Source: Bacteroidota bacterium
GTDB lineage: Bacteria > Bacteroidota > Bacteroidia > Bacteroidales > F082
Direction of reading: 5' to 3'
NCBI GenBank assembly: GCA_009773165.1
Contig: WOUZ01000006.1
Coordinates: forward strand, 124,001 to 188,000
Length of the DNA: 64,000 nt
In this document: positions 54,221 to 63,150 of the stretch, piece by piece
How the letters are laid out: every line of letters starts with the position of its first letter
Position numbering within the stretch: the stretch's first letter is position 1
Translations under genes and position numbers: made by a program
Notes under the pieces: model-generated
Told to the model about the DNA's origin: nothing
Seen by the model: the letters and a program-made list of their open reading frames with translations, nothing else
Database searches by the model: none

Positions 54221-54250
54221 AAAAAAAAGAGCTCCATAAAGAGCTCTTTC
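54221..54250 (-). terminator. Bidirectional terminator between comM and the glycosidase operon
   Basis: GAGCTC (54229-54234) pairs with GAGCTC (54241-54246), extended by AAA/TTT. The minus strand gains a run of eight T residues after the hairpin, so it mainly ends the glycosidase operon. Confidence 0.8.
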
Positions 54251-54282
54251 CTTTTATACAAAAATAATTTCTTCACAGCGAA

Positions 54283-55674
54283 TTATTTGATGACCAAATA
54301 ACCCCATGCAGGAAGTGTAATTGCTTGTCCTTTAACTATTTCATATTTTTCATCCGTCAACAGATTGGTATAAGAGCCACTGAAAGTGTCATCCGACAGA
54401 TTAACCTGTTGCTCTGCACCGGTAACGTTTATAAAAGTAATGATGCGGTTTTCATTTTTGGTCCGGGTAAAAGATAAGACTTCTCCACCTTTATCGGTGG
54501 TAATCATCGTCATAGCACCTCCATTATTAGCATTCCACAAACATTCATTGGCCTTTTTTATTTGATTCAAGCGGCTATAGAATGCAGTGAATTCATTTGG
54601 ATTAGTCCAAACGATGGTATCTTTTTCGAAGAAAAGCAGTCGTTTGTTCAGGCCTACTTCTTGTCCGTTGTAGATCATTGGGAAACCTGGAATGGTGTAA
54701 CTCATTACAGCAAAAGCTTTTGCTCCTTCTCCCATCCGTTCAAATTCTGTTCCATTCCAGCTGTTTTCATCATGATTGGAGGTCATCATCATACGGTATG
54801 ATGTTGGTGCAAAAAGGGTGTCTTCTTTGGCAAAATAGGACCAAACGTCGGCAGCATTTTTCTCTCCCTTGGCGATCTGATTCATCACATGGTGAAATTC
54901 CCAACCATAGTTAGCATCGAATGCTTTTTTCATTAGGTCGCGTTGTCCTTCATCTTCAGCAAGCATAAAAACAGGTTTAATTGCATCCAGTTCTACCCTT
55001 GCACGTTCCCAAAAGGCCACGGGGACCATACCTGCAACATCGCAACGGTAACCATCGATATTGGCTTCAGCCACCCAAAACTTCAGGGCATCAGCCATGG
55101 CATCCCACAATGCAGGGTTGTCATCGTATTTAAGATCAGCCACATCAGTCCAATCGAAAGGCGAAACGATCGCTCCTTTTTCATCCCTTGTATACCACTC
55201 AGGGTGATCGGTTGCCCACTGGTGATCGAAAGAAGTGTGATTTGCTACCCAGTCGAGAATCACTTTGAATCCAAGCTGATGGGCTTTATCTACCAAATTC
55301 TTGAAATCCTCGAAGGTTCCAAATTCAGGGTTCACCGCTTTGTAATCCCTAACGGAATAATAGCTTCCAAGACTACCTTTGCGGTTGAGCTCCCCAATTG
55401 GGAAAATTGGCATAAACCACAGAATATCAACACCTAACTCCTTCAACCGGGGAAGGTGCTCAGCGAAGGCATTGAATGTACCTTCGGTTGTGAACTGACG
55501 GGTGTTTACTTCATAAATAACCGCATTTTTTGCCCATTCAGGTGTAACAACCTCTGAAACAGGCTTAGCAGGTTTTTTAACCTCAGCAGCTTTAGGCTGA
55601 CAAGCCCAGAAACCAACAGCAACTGCAACGGCTGTGAAAGCCAGAAAAAGGAAATGAATCATCGATTTTTTCAT
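54283..55674 (-). CDS. GH13 alpha-amylase family lipoprotein
   Basis: Envelope-anchored glycosidase of 463 residues, probably hydrolysing alpha-1,4-glucans or maltooligosaccharides. A lipobox FWAC gives lipidated Cys25. The GH13 catalytic set is intact: Asp212 (nucleophile, GYRCDVAG), Glu240 (acid/base, MLAEDEG) and Asp302 (SNHDENSW), with VANHTS at ~143-148. A C-terminal beta domain follows (~380-463). It is the last gene of the four-gene operon, 10 bp after the GH31 gene. Lipidation fits a periplasmic or outer-membrane placement. Confidence 0.9.
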   Translation of the reverse strand: MKKSMIHFLFLAFTAVAVAVGFWACQPKAAEVKKPAKPVSEVVTPEWAKNAVIYEVNTRQFTTEGTFNAFAEHLPRLKELGVDILWFMPIFPIGELNRKGSLGSYYSVRDYKAVNPEFGTFEDFKNLVDKAHQLGFKVILDWVANHTSFDHQWATDHPEWYTRDEKGAIVSPFDWTDVADLKYDDNPALWDAMADALKFWVAEANIDGYRCDVAGMVPVAFWERARVELDAIKPVFMLAEDEGQRDLMKKAFDANYGWEFHHVMNQIAKGEKNAADVWSYFAKEDTLFAPTSYRMMMTSNHDENSWNGTEFERMGEGAKAFAVMSYTIPGFPMIYNGQEVGLNKRLLFFEKDTIVWTNPNEFTAFYSRLNQIKKANECLWNANNGGAMTMITTDKGGEVLSFTRTKNENRIITFINVTGAEQQVNLSDDTFSGSYTNLLTDEKYEIVKGQAITLPAWGYLVIK

Positions 55675-55684
55675 GTTAATAGTT

Positions 55685-58123
55685 TTACCAGTTAATAATT
55701 ATTTCTTGATCTATGTTCTCCATTACAAACTGGGAAGTTTGTAAAGGATCAAATTCTTTTGTGAAGCTTCCGAGATAACCTGCAATTCCATCAATCGTCT
55801 TTACAGGCTTACTGTTGACGAGCAGTTTGTCAATCTGGCTGCCAAAGCCGTGGAAAACAAACCGCAGTTTTTTAAACTTACTGTCAAAAGTACCATCTGC
55901 TTTGCTTATTACAAGTCGTTTTGAGGCATTCATGAGTTGCATGGATCGCTGATAATATGCCCCGGTTTCAAAAGTGTATGTCAATCCATCATCTTCATAC
56001 CATACAAATGATTCGCTTGCTGTGCCCTTATACACATGTATTTCAAGGGTTTCTTGCGGTTGCTCGGCAGTAAATTGTACAGATGACTGGATCGGAATAA
56101 TGCTGCCTGCCTTTACAAAAACAGGCAAACGATCCAATGGTGCGGGATGGTAAAATGATGCAGAGCCATCAAACTTTTTGTCGTTGTAGAGGTCATACCA
56201 TTCACCCTGAGGCAGATATACCTGAGTAGCTAGCTGTTCACTACTTACAGGGGCTACTAAAAAAGCAGGCCCGAAAAGGTATTGGTTCTCAAACTCGGGT
56301 TTAAAGATCGTGTTGTCGGTGTAATAATTCAAAGCCAAACTCCTTTGAACAGGTATGCCTGTTTTTGCTGCTTCTCTGAATGTGCTATAGATATAAGGCA
56401 TTAGATTGTACCTAAAACTGATAAACCGCTTAGCGATTGCTTCAGGGATTTCACCATAAGACCAGGGTTCGGATCGCTGTGTGTTTTTTGATGTATGACC
56501 TCTGAAAAAGGGAGCAAATGCACCTATCGTAATCCAACGGCTATACAAAGCAGGCGTGGCGTCACCTCCAAAACCACCTACATCGTAACCTGCATATGCA
56601 ACTCCCGACAAACCAAGGGTATTCACAAGACGGACACCCAACAACATATGATCGTCATGTGCTTGATTATCACCTGTCCACAAAGCAGTATAACGCTGAA
56701 GGCCCGCAAATCCGGCACGTGTAAGACTGAAAGGTCTTTTGCCATTCATCAGTTTTTTTGTTCCTTCGAAGGTGGCACGTGCCATTTGCATCCCATACAC
56801 ATTTTTAGCCTGAAGGTAGGATGTTTTGCGGCCCTCCCAATCGAATTCCACAAGAGATGGAACTTGCTGTCCCCAGGTTGCTATCTCGTTCATGTCGTTC
56901 CAGAAACCTTCAACCCCAAGATTGACATAACTTTCAAAATTATTTCCCCACCAGTTGCGTCCTTCTTCTGAAGTAAAATCAGGAAAATGACACCAGCCAG
57001 GCCAAACCTGAGCTGTATAAGGTGAGCCATCAGGATACATGGCGAAAATATTTTTCTTCAGCCCATCTTCATAGGCATGATAACCCTTTTCAACTTTTAT
57101 ACCCGGATCAACAATGACGGTAGTATGAAAATTCATTTCCTTGAGGTCGTGAAGTAAAGCCGCAGGATCACTAAAATCATCAGGATGCCAGGTGAAAATT
57201 TTATAGGCATCCATAAAGTCGATGTCAAGATACATGACATCAGCAGGGATTTTCTTTTCGCGTAACGTCCGTGCAACATTAAGTACATCCGTATCAGGTG
57301 TATAACTCCATCGACATTGTTGATAACCCAGACTCCAGAGTGGGGGCATTTGCATTTTTCCGGTGAGCTCGCCATAATGTTTTACTACCGATGCAACACC
57401 TTGATCATGAATGAAATAATAGTTCATCTCTCCTCCATCAGAAGCGAAGTAGGAAAACCTGTTGTTGGAAGCCCCGAAATTAAATTGTGTGCGGTAACTG
57501 TTATCGAATAGAATACCATAGGCCTGATCTCCAACGATTCCCATATAAAAAGGAATGCTTGTATAAAGGGGATCGCTGTATTTCTCGTAATGTGGATTAT
57601 CTGTATTCCAGTTAACAAAAGCACTTCCAAAGCGGTCGAGGCTGCCTGTTTTTGCTCCGAGTCCTATGAATTTTTCGTTGTCTTGAAGTGTTTTATATGC
57701 CGAGACCTGTGTCCCCTGCCATGCGATTCCAAATGAAGCGTCGTCCTCGTTGAGCAGCTGTCCATCTTTGGAATAAAACGAAAGTCGTACCGGATTCTGA
57801 CTGATGACAACACGTATTGCTGCTGTTGTTAACTCGAAGAAACCTCTGTTTTCACTCCAGCTTATGGTTGAAGGCTGAGGTTCAAGAACTACGGCATACG
57901 AAAAATCATCCTCAAAGTCAAAGTTTGTGGCTTGAACTCTGATAATATGATCACTCACAGGGGTAATCCTCAATTTCCCATAAGTGGTTAATACCTCCAG
58001 TTTCTTTCCGTCCCAGTCATGAGATGTCATATTTCCCAGGCTCTGGCTCAGGTTGTTTTGAGCATGGGTTCCAAAAGCAATACTCGCCATAAGCATTAAA
58101 ATTACAATTCGGATTATCTTCAT
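55685..58123 (-). CDS. GH31 alpha-glucosidase, secreted
   Basis: Periplasmic 812-residue glycosidase, probably an exo-acting alpha-glucosidase on maltooligosaccharides. A signal peptide ends THAQ. The N-terminal GH31 beta domain is followed by the TIM barrel with MYLDIDFMDAYKIFTW, the nucleophile Asp410 in GFWNDMNE, and the acid/base Asp485 in WTGDNQ. A C-terminal beta-sandwich includes a DUF5110-like segment (FVWYEDDGLTYTFETGAYY). The FWNDMNE context is that of classical alpha-glucosidases and differs from the second GH31 in the operon, so the two probably have different specificities. It starts 60 bp after that gene. Confidence 0.92.
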   Translation of the reverse strand: MKIIRIVILMLMASIAFGTHAQNNLSQSLGNMTSHDWDGKKLEVLTTYGKLRITPVSDHIIRVQATNFDFEDDFSYAVVLEPQPSTISWSENRGFFELTTAAIRVVISQNPVRLSFYSKDGQLLNEDDASFGIAWQGTQVSAYKTLQDNEKFIGLGAKTGSLDRFGSAFVNWNTDNPHYEKYSDPLYTSIPFYMGIVGDQAYGILFDNSYRTQFNFGASNNRFSYFASDGGEMNYYFIHDQGVASVVKHYGELTGKMQMPPLWSLGYQQCRWSYTPDTDVLNVARTLREKKIPADVMYLDIDFMDAYKIFTWHPDDFSDPAALLHDLKEMNFHTTVIVDPGIKVEKGYHAYEDGLKKNIFAMYPDGSPYTAQVWPGWCHFPDFTSEEGRNWWGNNFESYVNLGVEGFWNDMNEIATWGQQVPSLVEFDWEGRKTSYLQAKNVYGMQMARATFEGTKKLMNGKRPFSLTRAGFAGLQRYTALWTGDNQAHDDHMLLGVRLVNTLGLSGVAYAGYDVGGFGGDATPALYSRWITIGAFAPFFRGHTSKNTQRSEPWSYGEIPEAIAKRFISFRYNLMPYIYSTFREAAKTGIPVQRSLALNYYTDNTIFKPEFENQYLFGPAFLVAPVSSEQLATQVYLPQGEWYDLYNDKKFDGSASFYHPAPLDRLPVFVKAGSIIPIQSSVQFTAEQPQETLEIHVYKGTASESFVWYEDDGLTYTFETGAYYQRSMQLMNASKRLVISKADGTFDSKFKKLRFVFHGFGSQIDKLLVNSKPVKTIDGIAGYLGSFTKEFDPLQTSQFVMENIDQEIIINW

Positions 58124-58183
58124 TATCAGCGGTTTATTTTTTCATTATGTTGACGTAAATCAACTTTTTAAGAAAGAGAAATG

Positions 58184-61042
58184 CTAATTAGCAACAACTG
58201 CTGCCTTATTTCCATGCCAGACAAACCTTAAATGCCATTTATTTTGTGCGTCCACCCAAAAGCCTGTTGCATTTTCTTTTACCTCTTCCTCTTTTAGCAA
58301 TGACAATGTCTTTTGATCGAAAGTTACTTCCTTTAACTTTTTCGGCAACCCATAAACAACGAGCTCGACCATACGCGACTCTGGCATTCCTGCCCATCCA
58401 TCACCTGTTTTCGATAGCTCAATGTTTATTGTTCCGTTCGAAATAGAACCTTCAAACGAAAGCAATTCAAATGCACCAGACGTATCCGTACCAAAAGTCT
58501 TTCCGTCGTCCTCAAACATTTGTCCTTTCAAAACACCATCACCATCAGGCAGATAGGTATGGAGAAATAACTCACGTGATGAGTAAAGCTCCGTATTGTT
58601 TACCGGTGGAACACGGGGAATGATACTTCCACCGCGTGCAAAGACAGGAATGCTCTCCAGGGCCAACTGAAGCTGAAGGCTCTTTCCTCCCATATGCCGG
58701 CTTCCGGTCCAAAGATGATACCAAACACCTGTCGGAAGTTCCACATCCAGTCGTTTTAGTCCGGCTTCTGTAACCGGAGCCACAATCAGGTCGTTTCCAA
58801 AATAATACTGTGTAAACATCTCAGCAAATCTTTCATCATTCGGCTGATGCCAAATCATCGGGCGAACTATTGGAACACCGGTTTGTGTTGTTTGCCAGGC
58901 TGTTGTATAGATATAAGGAAGCAATTCGTAACGCAATTTCATGAAATGGCGCACGATTCGTTGAGTTGTGTCATTAAAGAACACCGGCTCTGAAGGAATG
59001 ACAGAACCATGAGGTCGCAAAATCGGTGTGAAAATCGCAAATTGAAGCCAGCGTGTGTAAAGTTCTTCGTCTTTTGCTCCAGTGGCAAAACCTCCTGCAT
59101 CGGAATGCATATAAGGAATTCCAGAGAGGCTCATATTCAACATGGCAGGCAGTTGGGCTTTCAAACCTCCCCAACTGCGGCTTATGTCACCACTCCATGG
59201 CACAATTCCAAAACGTTGTGTTCCTGCGTATCCACTTCGGGCAAGGAAAAACAACCGCCGCTCCGGAAAGTCTTTTCTGAAATTCTCTGCAATCATTTTG
59301 GTCCAGTAATGTCCGTAAATGTTATGAACCTCATTGGCTTTACCTAAAACATGTTGAATTTCGGCAGGATGGCTCTCAGGTTCACCCAAATCGCCCCACA
59401 ACCCTTCTACTCCGATGTCAAACTGTTTACGGTATTGTTGCCACAACCACTGCTGTGCTTCAGGCTTAAAAATGTCGATTAGTGAGCCGGGACCAAAATA
59501 AAACTGTTTGTCAACAAAGGTTTTACCAAGGCTGTCAGTAACAAATATACCGAGCTCGTCGCCAATTTTCCAGTTGGCAAGGCTGTCAATAACATATGGT
59601 TCGGAGATGGTGATGGTTTTGATCCCTTTCTTATTAAAATCAGCGATCATCTTTTCAGGTTCAGGCCAGGTAGGTTTCCACCAATCGAGCCTGCCGAGAT
59701 GACCCAGAATGCTGTCACCAAACCAGTAAAAATCAAGGATTATTGCGTCCAAAGGAAAATCAGCAGCAATCATTTTAGCTACAATGTCCTCTGTTTCAGC
59801 TTGACTTCGATATGCCATGCGTGATTGAAGGTTACCATAAGCCCACCTTGGAAGCATCGGCTGTGCACCTGTTAATGTGGTATACTGCTTCAACAAGGCA
59901 GCCGGATTTTTACCAGTGATGAGAAAATACCTCATTGGCCCGCCTTCTGCACCAAACTCAAGTATTCCGTCGCCTTTGCTGTCGGCATCGAACCATCCCT
60001 TGTGTGGGTTATCCATAAAAAACATATAGTTTTCTGAGGATAACAGGGTTGGAATCATATAGTTAAGATTGTTAGCGCCAAACTCGTAGTTATAGTCGGG
60101 GCGGTTGTATAAACCAAGTTTCTTGCCTCTGAGATTCAATCCACTTGCCCGGCCTCCACTTCCATAAAGCTTCTCGCCTTCTTCGAGCCGGAATCTTACA
60201 CCACTGCCGTCAGTACGTGAGAAAAAACCTTTTTCTTCTTTAAAAAATGCTATCCCATTTGACAGGTAGCTGATGTTAAAAGGCTTCTTTTGGATCAACA
60301 CCTGCAAACCGACCATATCGTAAACTAACATTGAAGGTGTCTCACTGACGAAAGTTTTAACCTCAGAGGCTTGCATTACAACAGCATGAGAAACGTAGAA
60401 ACTGCCAAACTCTTTAGGATGCCAGCTCACCTCAACAATACTATCGGTAAATGGCCTGAAAGCAATAACACCTTCGGATGTCTCAACAAATAAATGACCT
60501 TCCTTTTGGGTAAAACCTTTGTAAAGATGTTCCTTAAACAAATAAGTTACCGCTTTCTTTTCCTGAGGTTTAAAGCCTTTAAATGGGACGTAAACATCTG
60601 TGTTCTCAGCTGTTTTGCCAACTAAACTACCATCGGCGTTGCGAAATACGAAAGCCATCTGCAGAGCCTTTGCATCGTCAGGGATCTTATAAAAATCTGA
60701 TGGAGTAAAGGAAACTTCATAGAAATTATTTCCCAACGATCTCATTTCCATTTTCTTATCAGGCTTACCCCAATCACCTGTAGCAAATTTCCAGTCTTTC
60801 TCATCCCTGCTGGCATTTGTTATCACTCCAGTATGAAAGTAAACAGTACCTTCGAAATTCATCAGAGCCTGATTGCCTTTGGAAGCATCAAACACCAATG
60901 TTATCAGGTCGTTAACTTCAGGCTGGGCTGGAGTAACCTGAACCAATTGTGCTTCGAGATGCCTTGATGTTAACAAGAAACCTGCCCACAGCAGCAGGAG
61001 GATAACTTTTTGAAAATATGTGAGAAAGTGAGCTTTTGTCAT
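58184..61042 (-). CDS. GH31 family protein of GDLGEPE type, secreted
   Basis: A 952-residue GH31 protein. A signal peptide (~1-32) is followed by an Ig-like N-terminal domain (~37-152) with TPAQPEVNDLITLVFDA and FVFRNADGSLVG, seen in Bacteroidota starch enzymes and possibly glucan-binding. The barrel has LDFYWFGDS, the nucleophile Asp551 in GLWGDLGEPESHP, and the acid/base Asp619 in PWSGDISRSW. GDLGEPE is unlike the WNDMNE of ordinary alpha-glucosidases; family members with this motif include 4-alpha-glucosyltransferases, so transglucosylation is possible but not shown. It starts 11 bp after the GH13 gene at 61054 and precedes the GH31 gene at 58123. Confidence 0.9.
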   Translation of the reverse strand: MTKAHFLTYFQKVILLLLWAGFLLTSRHLEAQLVQVTPAQPEVNDLITLVFDASKGNQALMNFEGTVYFHTGVITNASRDEKDWKFATGDWGKPDKKMEMRSLGNNFYEVSFTPSDFYKIPDDAKALQMAFVFRNADGSLVGKTAENTDVYVPFKGFKPQEKKAVTYLFKEHLYKGFTQKEGHLFVETSEGVIAFRPFTDSIVEVSWHPKEFGSFYVSHAVVMQASEVKTFVSETPSMLVYDMVGLQVLIQKKPFNISYLSNGIAFFKEEKGFFSRTDGSGVRFRLEEGEKLYGSGGRASGLNLRGKKLGLYNRPDYNYEFGANNLNYMIPTLLSSENYMFFMDNPHKGWFDADSKGDGILEFGAEGGPMRYFLITGKNPAALLKQYTTLTGAQPMLPRWAYGNLQSRMAYRSQAETEDIVAKMIAADFPLDAIILDFYWFGDSILGHLGRLDWWKPTWPEPEKMIADFNKKGIKTITISEPYVIDSLANWKIGDELGIFVTDSLGKTFVDKQFYFGPGSLIDIFKPEAQQWLWQQYRKQFDIGVEGLWGDLGEPESHPAEIQHVLGKANEVHNIYGHYWTKMIAENFRKDFPERRLFFLARSGYAGTQRFGIVPWSGDISRSWGGLKAQLPAMLNMSLSGIPYMHSDAGGFATGAKDEELYTRWLQFAIFTPILRPHGSVIPSEPVFFNDTTQRIVRHFMKLRYELLPYIYTTAWQTTQTGVPIVRPMIWHQPNDERFAEMFTQYYFGNDLIVAPVTEAGLKRLDVELPTGVWYHLWTGSRHMGGKSLQLQLALESIPVFARGGSIIPRVPPVNNTELYSSRELFLHTYLPDGDGVLKGQMFEDDGKTFGTDTSGAFELLSFEGSISNGTINIELSKTGDGWAGMPESRMVELVVYGLPKKLKEVTFDQKTLSLLKEEEVKENATGFWVDAQNKWHLRFVWHGNKAAVVAN

Positions 61043-61053
61043 TATAAATGGTA

Positions 61054-62919
61054 CTATTTCTTAAGTTCGATAACACGAGCCGACATGGCAGGTACACTGA
61101 TCATCCTTAACTGATCGAAATAGGTGCGGTGCAGGATATCAGTTCCTGTTGCATAAGCTGAAATACTTTCAGCAAAACGATCTGTTTTAAAGGTTCGGCT
61201 TTCATCATTGTTATTGATTACAACCATTACAGCTTCATCATCGGTGTAACGGAAATAAACATACACGCCTTCTTCAGGAATGTAATGCTTCAATTGGCCT
61301 TCTGTTACTGCCTTATTATTTTTCCGCCAGTTGAGCAACAGTTTCATAAAGCTATGAGCCTCTTGCTGTTCGGTTGAAAGACCTTTGTTTTCAAAAGCGT
61401 TCACCTTATCATTTTCCCAGCCCCCCGGAAAATCTTCACGGATAAATCCATGTCCGTCGTGCTCAAGTCCGGTCATTAATATTTCTGTTCCGTAATAAAG
61501 CTGAGGCACGCCACGCGTTGTCAGCAAAAATGCCATGGCCATTTTGAATTTTGCCAAATCCTTACCCAAAGTGGAAAAAAGTCTGTCGCCATCATGGTTG
61601 TCAGCGAAAGTCACAATCTGATCAGGGTTTGTATAGAGGAAATCCATGCTGATGGTCTCATACAATTTTGCAGCACCCGACGCCCATCCGTTGTCTTCAT
61701 GGAATGCGCTTCCTATGGCATATTTCAATGGGAAATCGAAAACATAGTTGAGATGTGAGTTGTAGCCGTCTTTGTTACGATCTGATTCGAGCCAGTAAGC
61801 AACCTGTGGGGGTGAATTGAGCCATGCCTCGCCAACAACTGAAAACTCAGGATATTCATGACGAAGCTGTTTCATCCATTCAGCCATAAAATGCTTATCG
61901 GAATAAGGATAGGTATCCATACGGATGCCGTCCAATCCGGCGTATTCAACCCACCAAATACTATTTTGAATGAGGTATTTTGCTACGAAAGGATTGTTTT
62001 GATTGAAGTCGGCCATCATGATATCAAACCAGCCTTTGAGCATTCGTTCCCTGTCGGCGGTAGAAGCATGTGGGTCCATGAGTGTTCCTGCACGGAAATT
62101 TGAACGTGTATACTCAGGCCATTGGTTGACCCAATCTTTCATAGGTAAGTCTTTCATCCACCAATGATTGTTTCCAAAATGATTGAAAACCATATCTTTA
62201 ATAACCTTTATATCATTTTTATGAGCTACATCAACCAATCTTTTGTAGTCTTCATTTGATCCCAAGCGGGGGTCAATCTGATAAAAATCGGTGATAGAAT
62301 AACCATGGTATGAGGGTGTTGGGACGTTACCTTCAAAAACGGGGTTGAGCCATAAAGCCGTCACGCCCAAATCTTTGAAGTAACCCATATGATTTTCAAT
62401 ACCTTTCAGGTCGCCTCCATGTCTTCCGTTGGGATTTTTCCGATCCGACTGATCAGCCATGTCTTTGATTAAATCATTGGTTGGGTCACCATTGGCAAAA
62501 CGATCAGGCATGAGCAGGTACATGACATCTTTGGTATCGAAGCCCGGACGTTGGCATGAACCTTCTTTCCGCTCGAGTAAGACAAAATTATAGGCAATAT
62601 TTATCTTTTTGGAAGTAACAAAACGGATATTGAAACTACCCGGCATCGCTTCAGGAGAAATCTCCAGATTCAAAAAAAGATAGTTGGGATTTTCAACCAT
62701 CACACTCTCTTTTAGCTTAACACCGGGGTAATCAATTACTGGACGAGAATTTCCGATATCTTTTCCATAAACGAGCAATTGTAAGTCGGTATTTTTCATG
62801 CCCGCCCACCAGAAAGGTGGTTCTACTCTTTTGATTTCTTGTGCATTAATTTCAGTTACAAAAAATAGAAGCAAAAAAATTGCAGCAATCAGCTTGTTGA
62901 AAAGCGAATATTTTTTCAT
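61054..62919 (-). CDS. GH13 cyclomaltodextrinase/neopullulanase-like enzyme (SusA-like)
   Basis: First gene of the glucan operon, 621 residues with a signal peptide ending EINAQ. An N-terminal Ig-like cyclomaltodextrinase domain (~27-120) with PPFWWAGM, typical of SusA-like enzymes, precedes the GH13 barrel: VFNHFG (~244-249), nucleophile Asp335 (GIRMDTYPY), acid/base Glu364 (VVGEAWL) and Asp443 (ADNHDGDR). It would cleave alpha-1,4 linkages of maltodextrin or pullulan in the periplasm. Unlike the Bacteroides sus locus, no SusC/SusD, SusE/F or SusR is nearby; the GH31 genes replace the GH97 SusB. Confidence 0.92.
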   Translation of the reverse strand: MKKYSLFNKLIAAIFLLLFFVTEINAQEIKRVEPPFWWAGMKNTDLQLLVYGKDIGNSRPVIDYPGVKLKESVMVENPNYLFLNLEISPEAMPGSFNIRFVTSKKINIAYNFVLLERKEGSCQRPGFDTKDVMYLLMPDRFANGDPTNDLIKDMADQSDRKNPNGRHGGDLKGIENHMGYFKDLGVTALWLNPVFEGNVPTPSYHGYSITDFYQIDPRLGSNEDYKRLVDVAHKNDIKVIKDMVFNHFGNNHWWMKDLPMKDWVNQWPEYTRSNFRAGTLMDPHASTADRERMLKGWFDIMMADFNQNNPFVAKYLIQNSIWWVEYAGLDGIRMDTYPYSDKHFMAEWMKQLRHEYPEFSVVGEAWLNSPPQVAYWLESDRNKDGYNSHLNYVFDFPLKYAIGSAFHEDNGWASGAAKLYETISMDFLYTNPDQIVTFADNHDGDRLFSTLGKDLAKFKMAMAFLLTTRGVPQLYYGTEILMTGLEHDGHGFIREDFPGGWENDKVNAFENKGLSTEQQEAHSFMKLLLNWRKNNKAVTEGQLKHYIPEEGVYVYFRYTDDEAVMVVINNNDESRTFKTDRFAESISAYATGTDILHRTYFDQLRMISVPAMSARVIELKK

Positions 62920-62960
62920 GGAAGTGAATGTATTAAAACATAGTTAAAATGGAATTTCCT

Positions 62961-62972
62961 TGAACCGGTTCA
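62961..62972. promoter_or_regulatory. LacI-type operator candidate upstream of the glucan operon
   Basis: TGAACCGGTTCA is a perfect 12-bp palindrome with a central CG, the hallmark of LacI-family operators. It lies 41 bp upstream of the GH13 start at 62919. A weak minus-strand -7 element (GACTTTTG, 63035-63042) sits further upstream, so a bound repressor would act as a roadblock. Confidence 0.5.
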
Positions 62973-62980
62973 CAAAAGCA

Positions 62981-62995
62981 GTGAATTGATTTCAC
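62981..62995. promoter_or_regulatory. Second dyad upstream of the glucan operon
   Basis: GTGAA (62981-62985) and TTCAC (62991-62995) are inverted repeats around 5 bp. It is weaker than the neighbouring 12-bp palindrome. The remainder of the 231-bp gap (62996-63150) shows no further gene or clear terminator. Confidence 0.3.
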
Positions 62996-63150
62996 CTAAG
63001 GTTGAGACCAGAATTCTTTACTGTGTAAAAATAACAAAAGTCTCTCAAAAAATGCCAAAAAAAAGCTGGTTTTTCCGTAGATAACTTGCAAACGGTTGAA
63101 ATCGGAAGACAACCTGTTTTGATTTTGGGAGTTACGACTGCAAAATGATC

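Noticed and set aside
54943-55437. 164-codon open frame antisense to the GH13 lipoprotein gene
   Set aside because: It lies wholly inside a gene with intact GH13 motifs; there is no independent support.
56495-56971. 158-codon open frame antisense to the GH31 gene
   Set aside because: It lies wholly inside a clear GH31 reading frame and has no recognisable features.
63047-63062. Minus-strand TGGCATTTTTTG as a sigma54 promoter for the glucan operon
   Set aside because: GG and the putative -12 G are 10 rather than 12 bases apart.
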